Origin: Perkinsus marinus ATCC 50983
Lineage: Eukaryota > Perkinsozoa > Perkinsida > Perkinsidae
Assembly: GCF_000006405.1 (NCBI RefSeq)
Contig: NW_003206748.1
Span: 6,397 to 36,252, forward strand
Length of the DNA stretch: 29,856 nt
Direction: 5' to 3'
Part shown: positions 22,925 to 29,856 of the stretch, piece by piece
Layout: the number at the start of each line of letters is the position of its first letter
How positions within the stretch are numbered: the first letter of the stretch is position 1
Notes under the pieces: generated by a model
Seen by the model: the letters and a program-made list of their open reading frames with translations, nothing else
What the model was told of the DNA's origin: nothing
The model's database searches: none
Program-made: the position numbers and the translations under genes

Positions 22925-23940
22925 CCTTCGTTGTGGTCCACAGCAGACAGACTCGGCTGGAGGGAGGTGAGTATTGAGTTGTTGCCGCCGGACATGACTG
23001 TGGGACCTCAGGCCTGCGGAATGCGACCCGAGTGGATCAGCTCCTTGCTGCAGCTCAGGTAGAGTAGTTTCGTTGTCTGCAGTTTTCAATTAGCACCCCC
23101 AGGTGGATGGTGCGGTTCCACCGAGGCCCATTGCAGGTGTCCGACATGTATTGACTACCGAAATGTATAGCATGCCCCATCGTTTGTTAGTAGTTTTCTC
23201 GTACATTTTGTACGTTGGTTGTGTTACCAGCAGTGGATTTTAGCTAAACTCGAAACGGGCAACGTCCGAGCAATCCCGGCCTAAACGCCGTGCGGTTCCA
23301 ATTGTCATACGCTCCTGTCTACGGCTGCACAGTGCAACTTGTACTTGCCCGGCTAGTTGGTCCACACTCCATGGAATCTGTGCCAAAAATCGCCCTAAGT
23401 CCCAAGGACACTGATCTTCTCTGGAAGGCAAATATCCAAATTGCCTAGCAGATATGACAAGCCGATAGAAAGTATTCGATAATATTTAGTATCGATTTAA
23501 TACCGATGGCACTCAGAACAAACCGATGATCGCTTGAATCGCTTTTCGGGGACGGTTCTACGTCATTTGTCGAAGCCTTGCCCTCGAGCTCCTTCCCAAT
23601 GCTGTGTAATAAAAAGTCGCCCCTCGGTGATAAAATTTCTTAGGATTTGGAGCAGACAGTAGTTGGATCTCAAATTAACAAGACAACACTAAGAACTAGA
23701 GAAGTTTGTTGGAAGAGTCAAGACTTTGTGCTCCGGTATGCAGGACTATCTACCAGAATCGTGCCCCTCACGAACGGCAGGCTTCAATGGTAAGACGGTG
23801 ATACAATAGGACATCTATCTGCGCGAAGACATTCGAAGCAACGGAAAAAGTTTGGCCGATTCAGTGGCGGAAGCACACAGGAAAAGTCTGTTGAGTCGGG
23901 GTGGTATAATCAACCACCGAGAAGAGAGGCACGACCGTGC
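22925..23940. other. Region without a recognised gene
   Basis: Small open frames (for example 23240-23431 minus, with PWDLGRFLAQIPWSVDQLAG) have somewhat protein-like text but no motif or supporting splice context. Probably the promoter-distal flank of the cysteine-rich gene on the minus strand. Confidence 0.3.
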
Positions 23941-24321
23941 CTACTCACAGGTTAAAGAAATCTGAGTTGGACCAGGCATGGCAGCGCTCATCCCCGTGCA
24001 AGCCAAGTACGCCTTGGTGCAACCATTTTCATCGAGACAGTTTCGGCAGGCTGGATCAGAGGGTCTCCTCAAGCACTGGACAGCACAATGCAGTCCACAC
24101 CGTCCAAATTGACCGAAGCATTGAGCGCACTGCGGGGTGAGGCCACAACCATATTTCAGACACGTAGGGATATCTTCTGTAGGAATCACGACTGCAGTGA
24201 TGCTACAGTGCCACATGAAACCCGGGAAGTTAGGTCCCTGAATCGTCTTCTTGTCATGACCGGTACAGTCGTTATCGGCGGCCACAAGGGAGATAACCAA
24301 GACGTTGGCAAAAAAGTGCAT
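23941..24321 (-). CDS. Secreted cysteine-rich small protein (Perkinsus-type family)
   Basis: An uninterrupted frame of 126 residues starts at a true ATG with a short hydrophobic leader (MHFFANVLVISLVAA, likely cleavage near residues 15-16) and continues as a Cys-rich domain: 14 cysteines at 19, 39, 54, 59, 65, 68, 75, 79, 83, 92, 95, 101, 108 and 125. Typical text is CTGHDKKTIQGPNFPGFMW, CAQCFGQFGRCGLHC and CRNCLDENGC. It is presumably secreted and disulfide-stabilised. I recall similar short CTG-D-(x)-TIQ proteins from Perkinsus, sometimes carrying misleading automatic names; that recollection is unverified. The last residues (after MSAAMPG) may be intron read-through if a further exon exists. 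A role in host or environment contact is only a guess. Confidence 0.75.
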   Translation of the reverse strand: MHFFANVLVISLVAADNDCTGHDKKTIQGPNFPGFMWHCSITAVVIPTEDIPTCLKYGCGLTPQCAQCFGQFGRCGLHCAVQCLRRPSDPACRNCLDENGCTKAYLACTGMSAAMPGPTQISLTCE

Positions 24322-25031
24322 TTATGTGCTGCGGGACTCAAGATTGTCGAGACGCGAGAGTGAAGCCAGAAGAAATGACTGAACGAATAGCTTGTCAATA
24401 GTAGGCGTCTCGCACGCGAGTCAACCGAGACCAAAACTATATGAATACGTCACTGTAGATGATTGCACACCACGGTATAAAACTAATTGGAGAAACAGTT
24501 GAACCGACGAGCCCCACCCCAGAAGCTCAGGACTGGCTTTCTCATCCTGGGATTCGTAGACAACGAATTCGACGACTAAAGAAAGGAAAATTCGTATATG
24601 CAAGTCCATGTCACTGCCTTCAGGTATGACGTACTCAAACAACGGCAGCTGTCCCCCGGATGAGAGCTGGTGATCCTCACCATTTCATTGTGAGTCACGC
24701 CTCCTGATAGTTTCTGGTTTAAATTGACGCATGAAATAATGCGATTCGTTCAGTGTCATGGCTCGATCGTGTTTTCCTGGTTGATGATGAAAACGTGACG
24801 TCTTGGACAAGACATGCGTGCTAGAGTTAGCGAAGTGTCCCACAACATTGATCCTGTTGTGTTGGCATCATCTAATCCTTCATCGACACGAGGAAGACGG
24901 TTGTGCGACGTGCGTGAATCCTAACCACCTTCCATCTGCCAGTTTGCATTCATGCGTCTTACAGTCCCATTCAACCCACAAATAAAGGGCTTTGGGAAGG
25001 CTTTCGCATTTGAGAAGTACCTCGAGCAGTC

Positions 25032-25059
25032 CTCGCACATTGTGCGAGTTGTCAACTCG
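25032..25059. repeat. Two overlapping hairpins sharing one arm
   Basis: CTCGCACA, T, TGTGCGAG (25032-25048) forms an 8-bp stem; CGAGTTG, T, CAACTCG (25045-25059) forms a 7-bp stem that re-uses the CGAG of the first. The two cannot form at once. The first is closely similar to the hairpin at 13165-13187. Confidence 0.65.
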
Positions 25060-25089
25060 TGGAGTGTGAATAGCGCATATCGAGATGTG

Positions 25090-25320
25090 GTGAAAGTGAG
25101 CTTTCATTGGTCGAAATTGGTCTTGTGTTCGACGAATTTGAACTTGCGTTTCCGAATTCATAAATTTCATTTACGAATTCGAACTTTCATTTTCAACCGG
25201 TCTACGAAAATCGAACTTTCATTTCGAATTTGAATTTTCATTTCGCGAAAAACACCTTTCACTTGTCGAAAACCAAATTTCATTCACCTAATTTGTTCTT
25301 TCAATTGTTGAATTCGAGAT
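25090..25320. repeat. Degenerate tandem array rich in TTTCATTT and CGAATTCGAA
   Basis: About ten imperfect units alternate CTTTCATT or TTTCATT with CGAA/TTCG palindromic stretches (for example CGAATTCGAACTTTCATTTT). Unit length varies around 20-25 bp. Likely an old minisatellite. Confidence 0.65.
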
Positions 25321-25924
25321 TGAAAAGGTGTAGACCAAGACCCTCGCTAGGTTATCTGCTTCGCAGTCAAACGCAGAACCGTCAGACATGAGCATTCACG
25401 AGCCAGCAAGCATTGTTTCCGCTGAAGGCGATCACAGTGGCTAATCTGAAGGTTAGTCGCAGACAGTGCCGCGACTCCAATTCCCGGTAGATGGAGGTTT
25501 CATGAAGCTTGGCAATTGACAGGCTGATGAATCACCAGGTGAACATCATGCTGATTCTTACTCTCACAGTGGTGGATGCTCCCATCAGTTCCTAACGTAT
25601 TCGATTGCCAGGCGAGAAAGTCTCTCTCAGGCGAGAAAGTCTCTCTCGCTTTCGACGAAAAGAGATCCAGAACTGTACTAGTTCTTTATGCATTGTGATC
25701 AGCAGCATCATATGACGTAGTAAGGTATCCACGCAGAATCGAGAATGCGAACAACGCGTTCGAGACAGGGAAAGGGCTAGAATGACGCGAAAGAAAGAGT
25801 AGCATTCGTGTAAGACTTCTCTTGCATAGCTACAAATAGACAATTGTCAATTTTACTCATTCAGAGTACTGCGCGTTATTGACACGCAAAACACCGTGGC
25901 TTTTCTCAGTCGTGCCGGATGGAT

Positions 25925-26108
25925 TCGCTCAGATCACAGAGTAAGGGTGCACCTGTCCCACGCCAGTGCTAGTAGATCCAGACTGAAGTGCCTGTGGGCT
26001 GTTCAACTTGTCGTGCTGGCTATTCGAAGCTGTATAAGACGCGACTTCCTGTGATGAGCTGCCCTTGCTCGAACTCGCTCAGATCACAGAGTAAGGGTGC
26101 ACCTGTCC
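25925..26108. repeat. 34-bp direct repeat with 150-bp period
   Basis: The segment beginning TCGCTCAGATCACAGAG and ending GGGTGCACCTGTCC is identical at 25925-25958 and 26075-26108. The second copy is followed immediately by a perfect 16-bp palindrome ACATGTGATCACATGT (26109-26124). Confidence 0.85.
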
Positions 26109-26130
26109 ACATGTGATCACATGTGTAGCG

Positions 26131-26195
26131 GTAATTTTGGGGCGAGCTCTAAAATTTGGGGGCCGATCTCTAAAAATTTGGGGGGAACCCCTCTG
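26131..26195. repeat. Three-unit tandem repeat AAATTTGGGGGN~CGATCTCT
   Basis: Three successive units of about 19-23 bp read TAATTTTGGGGCGAGCTCT, AAAATTTGGGGGCCGATCTC and AAAAATTTGGGGGGAACCCC, each with a growing A run and G run. Confidence 0.7.
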
Positions 26196-26297
26196 AGGTG
26201 CGTCTTGATCCCGTGGAGGGTTCAAGTCATCCGCTGTCAAGCTGACGTTGTTGTTATTGTTCATGACTGGAAATATGCCAATATGAAGTTAATGTTA

Positions 26298-29200
26298 TTA
26301 ACGTGAGGCCGAAGCGTTCATGCCCTCATAATCAAAGGCATATATTTTCAACGGGACGGACACCGTCATCACTAGAAAACACAATACATCGATATCATAG
26401 TCACTTCTCAATAGACACATTTGTCCGGTCACCACGCCGGTCATAGAATTCTTCTGGAAATATATCGCCTCTCTGCAAGCCAGCTGGAAGATATCTGACA
26501 GGAGCCTTTGGAAAGGGAAGATACTAGCATCCACCCACGTCTGCTCGGGTGCGAGTTCCCCTGGTTGCGTCGGTCGTGGCTCGTTAGTGTAGATATATTC
26601 GCGGCCATACCCCAGCTCCTTCATCAGCCCTGTCGGAGCGTTCCGTAGATGCAGTGGCACCTGACACCATCCAAAGACGTTGGAAGGTCGACTGTGTTGA
26701 GCACCCACTTCTGAATCAGTCATAGCTTTTTCAATGGCCTTCGATGCGTTCTTGTACGCCACATACACAGCATTGCTCTTAGGAGCATCGCACAGGTAGA
26801 GGGCTACCTCCAGCAGAGCTGTAGAGCCTGAAGAGCAATGCCTGTTATGTAAGTCACTCAGTCGCTCCATCACAGAGGCAATCAAACGCAAAGAACTTTG
26901 GTATATGCGTGCAACTGTGCAGAACGCATTAGAGATAGTTTATCTTGGGCCGGCAATACTAGGTATAGCGTTATCAGTTTTTGCCACTATCCTGCTATAC
27001 TAGTAACATATAATAGAGCACGTATACATTCTGTGACATTATTCTGCAACATACAGTGCACGCATGTACGAAGGTATACTTTCTTCATCACAGTGCAGAT
27101 CAACAACAAACTGATAATAATGTCTACGGTAGACCCCTACACTCGGGCATGCCAGTGGCCATAGTCACAGTGTGAGCTGCAGCCGCTAGCTGCAACGCCT
27201 GTGGATCGGCTAGACCAACGTCTTCACTGGCGATTCTCATTAACCGCCGTGACACGTACTCAGGAGGCTCCCCACCCAGCAACATTCTGGTCGTCCAATA
27301 CCTTGTCAAGAGCGAAAATTGAATCAACAGAAATGGGAAAAACTTCTCTCACGCTGCAGCATCTTTATCAGAGCCTCTTATGGACTTCTGCAATGCACTG
27401 GCGAGATCATAGTGGATGTCACCGTTCTTGTCATAGCCCAGCAGTCTGTGCCTTCCGGAAGAAGAAGTCGCCATAGCCTGCAATAAGCCATCCATCTCGC
27501 TGTATTATAGTCCTAACCTCTTCAATGTGTTCTCGTCGAAGACCAAATAAGGCTGCCTCCCCACAGCGAGGACCCATCATGGCCAGATCACAGGCCAACT
27601 CTAGCGCATTCAGCGACGCTCTGACGTCGCCCATACCAAATTCCGCCAGAATTCTCAGCAGATCTCCGGTCGACTCGTCCACTGCTACTTGCGGGTAGTA
27701 GCTTTTCAGTGCTCTTCGTAACTATAGAAACCATCGCAGTCTCCCTCCTTCATCAACAGCGTTTACTATTCTTTTAATAGAGTCACTGGTCAGTGATGGA
27801 AATTTAATTATTTGACAGCGAGAGACGAGAGCTCTGAAATAAATCACGATCAATTACACAGGGATTAAACAAAGAGGCAAGCCAACCTGTTGCACTGAAA
27901 GCTAGGATTCTCAGTGGTGGCACCAATCAACGTCAGGGTGCCGCTCTCTACATGGGGAGCAGGGCGTCTTGCTGAGCTTTATTAAAGCGGTGGATCTCGT
28001 CGAGGAATAGTAGTGTGCCTGATATCACAACCTTCCCTTAGCGACAGTGTTGCAATAGATGATCGCTCTCCTCAGCTGGGCCCATGAGTTTCTTATAGGG
28101 GTTTATACACGAATTGAGTTAAAAAATGCATTGAAACCAGCAACAGGATTCTCATATTGTCACCAACATATGTGGTTGACCATGTGCAATTCTCACCACA
28201 CTGTTGAGCGATAAAAGAGAACGTACGTGCAGCAGAGAGCCTCCTAGCATTCACAGCTTCTTCAACGACCTTCTTAACCTGTCAACCTTCCATCGACTCA
28301 GCCTTGGGAATCTCCAGACCTACATCGTTGACTCCAGCATTGACAGCGCTTAGCTTCGTATGGCGCCATGGGAGGCCAGAATGAGTCAACGACCGACATA
28401 AAAGCTGTGCTAAAGTCGTCTTGCCGCATCCGGGAGGTCCCCAAAAAATCATACCTAGGAAATAATCACAAGAAATGTCAAGCGATGGGAACGTACTCGG
28501 AACCGTTGGATGATGGGAAATGGTGGCCTCTGACTGGGAAAGAGCTTCATAGTATTTAATCTACACCAAGACATCACGTGTACTGTTCGGTGATAGTCAG
28601 TAGTGGACTTTATGTTCGCTTTCCTCAACTGGCTTGGGAGTTTCCTCACTCACTATAGGAGCTTTCATACGAACCGAAGTGAAAATATACAGCAGTCAAT
28701 GAGAATTTTCCCAGAGTTTCCTCAGAAAAATGGTATTGACCATGTGCATGTTTTCCCTCACTGGGGATAGTAGTCGCCTACTATTCTCATAACAGTGGAG
28801 ACGCCTCCAATGGCATTTCCTGGTCCCTCTGAGATATTGGAGTCAGTTTCATAGACCAAGTCCGCCGAAGATGTCGGTCTTGCTCGTTGGGCTAAAGGCC
28901 CTCCCAAGCTGCTATTAGAGGAGGGTCGGCCCGCTGAGGACTTGGGCCGGAGGGGAATCTTTGGCCTGAAAAATGGTATGAAAAAATAGTTTCTTACACG
29001 TACGTTTCCTAAACGATTTTTCTCCTTATTGTTGGTGTTGATTATTTCCTGTGAGGGTTTCATACAGGATGTGACTCATTTCAGGTAGGGAATCTCGAAA
29101 CCGTCATTCTTCATCTTTTTCAATTCTCCCACATCTGGCGAGTTCCCTGTTGGGTCCTTTTTCCCCACTTACTTTAATACTCGATCATTGTTGTTTTTAT

Positions 29201-29472
29201 TCCCTTCGCACGTCAGAGCTCTCCTCAAGTTACTCTCTCTATACTCCTCAGAAACAGCACTAGGTTGACTCTCTTCAATGTCAATGGTATAAACAGTGTC
29301 TTTACTCTCAGGGGGAACATGACGATCCGACACTACCCCCTGAGAGGAAAACTAATTTTCACTTATCATTGTCACAGAAGAGCGATAGTTCGTATGCTGC
29401 GATAACAACCAAGCCTACCGCCGGTTTCTTGGTGAAGAACGAGTCGAGAGTCCGCATCCCCTGCTGACTCAT
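26298..29472 (-). CDS. WRNIP1: WRNIP1 / RarA / Mgs1 replication-associated AAA+ ATPase
   Basis: RarA-family ATPases act at stalled replication forks in the nucleus. Exons on the minus strand: 29419-29472 ([23 protein letters not shown]-box-like), 29173-29339, 28782-28965 ([10 protein letters not shown]), 28324-28454 (Walker [15 protein letters not shown]), 28227-28278, 27887-28018 (Walker [21 protein letters not shown]; sensor-1 [10 protein letters not shown]), 27767-27833 ([11 protein letters not shown]), 27518-27721 (sensor-2 helix [15 protein letters not shown]), 27353-27477 ([20 protein letters not shown]), 27135-27301 (ARMLL-like region, [19 protein letters not shown]) and about 26298-26827 ([30 protein letters not shown]). 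Most junctions agree in phase; the join at 28782/28454 does not and may hide a small exon. Exon 27887-28018 is one base short (CCCC run near 27955), so as written the frame breaks at [12 protein letters not shown]. No ubiquitin-binding zinc finger is seen. Confidence 0.88.
28610..28760. repeat. Dispersed intronic repeat, inverted copy
   Basis: The complement of the repeat seen at 1085, 4208, 4735 and 7650: TGTTCGCTTTCCTCAACTGG, GGGAGTTTCCTCACTCAC, then TTCCTCAGAAAAATGG and GACCATGTGCATG. It sits in the WRNIP1 intron 28455-28781. A shorter piece lies at 28140-28200 in another intron of the same gene. Confidence 0.65.
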
Positions 29473-29557
29473 ACCACACCTCGATCGTTTCGTAGGAGGA
29501 ACTCGGCCATTCATCTTCAACTGTCATCCACAATGAATATCATCCTAGCAATATAAT

Positions 29558-29687
29558 GGAGTTTCACGGGCCGCGATATGGGAAACACTAGTGAAAAACT
29601 ACGTTCTTCACGACTACTGCATATCACGGCGAATATCGGGTTTTCCGCAGACTAATACGCCACTTCACATATAACGGGTGAAACTCC
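29558..29687. mobile_element. MITE copy E (inverted orientation)
   Basis: Starts GGAGTTTCACGGGCCG and ends CGGGTGAAACTCC, about 130 bp; the interior (AACACTAGTGAAAAACTACG, TTCACGACTACTGCATATCA, ACGCCACTTCAC) is the reverse complement of copies C and D. It lies just upstream of the WRNIP1 start codon, outside a recognised intron. Confidence 0.8.
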
Positions 29688-29689
29688 AA

Positions 29690-29856
29690 GTAGACTTCCG
29701 CGAGGGCATAGCTCTCAACGTTGTGAAACTTGCATATCCTCTTCAGTTTATTCCGAGCCTTCGAATTTTGCTTGGACAGAATTAGACCTTGTGAAACTGC
29801 TAACAGGGCCGGGACGTAGGTCCTCGACTCATTGAATCTTAGAAGAGGAAATAACC
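29690..29856. other. Right edge, no feature recognised
   Basis: A plus-strand open stretch (LNVVKLAYPLQFIPSLRILL, about 29718-29780) looks faintly protein-like but the window ends before it can be judged. Confidence 0.25.

Larger units (their letters stand above)
24340..26108. other. Repeat-rich intergenic region
   Basis: No convincing coding exon on either strand. It holds overlapping hairpins (25032-25059), a degenerate tandem array with CATTTCGAATTCGAA-like units (about 25090-25320), an exact 19-bp tandem duplication (25610-25647, unit AGGCGAGAAAGTCTCTCTC) and a 34-bp direct repeat 150 bp apart (25925 and 26075). Confidence 0.5.

Noticed and set aside
24421-24642. Minus-strand frame upstream of the Cys-rich gene
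   Set aside because: No motif, no link to neighbouring exons; length is within chance.
27723-27766. In-frame TAG in WRNIP1 read as a nonsense mutation
   Set aside because: Removing a 45-nt GTAAAC..TATAG intron restores [14 protein letters not shown], which matches the family, so the stop is intronic.

Overview
This window looks like a piece of a protist nuclear genome, most likely Perkinsus or a close perkinsozoan. The reasons are: genes broken into many short exons by introns that cluster near 39-50 nt with GT..AG ends; a small secreted cysteine-rich protein at 23941-24321 of a kind I associate with Perkinsus gene families; balanced base composition; and many short dispersed repeats inside introns. 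The organism assignment is inference. No rRNA, CRISPR array, phage or virus-like element was recognised.

Layout. On the minus strand from the left edge lies a coiled-coil protein gene (about 100-2568, partly modelled). It is followed by a MAP3K-like protein kinase gene (3718 to about 9073) whose catalytic motifs are spread over many exons. Facing away from the kinase is an intronless phosphoglucomutase/phosphopentomutase gene (9835-11610, plus). Then comes a gene-poor stretch (11.6-14.1 kb) with a decayed WD40 fragment and two perfect hairpins, the remains of a Tc1/mariner transposase (14163-14640, minus), a 99-residue single-pass membrane protein (14894-15239, minus) and a 268-bp GTA microsatellite.

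From 16588 a run of plus-strand genes follows. The first is an NVL/Rix7-type double AAA ATPase for ribosome biogenesis, for which I could place all 15 exons (1878 nt, 625 residues). Next are a small coiled-coil protein (20001-20838) and a GT17 (GnT-III-like) glycosyltransferase whose sixth intron carries a complete tRNA-Arg(ACG) gene on the opposite strand. The right part holds the secreted cysteine-rich protein, a repeat-rich zone (25.0-26.2 kb), and a WRNIP1/RarA/Mgs1 AAA+ ATPase (26298-29472, minus) with a PCNA-binding-like N-terminus and an apparent 1-nt frameshift in a C run.

The genes form no pathway together; this is an ordinary mixed eukaryotic neighbourhood. The most notable structure is the nested antisense tRNA, the intron-borne MITE family with visible terminal inverted repeats, the intron within a transposon gene, and the paired palindromes. 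Exon borders were placed by hand from splice signals, phase and family similarity, so those marked approximate could shift.
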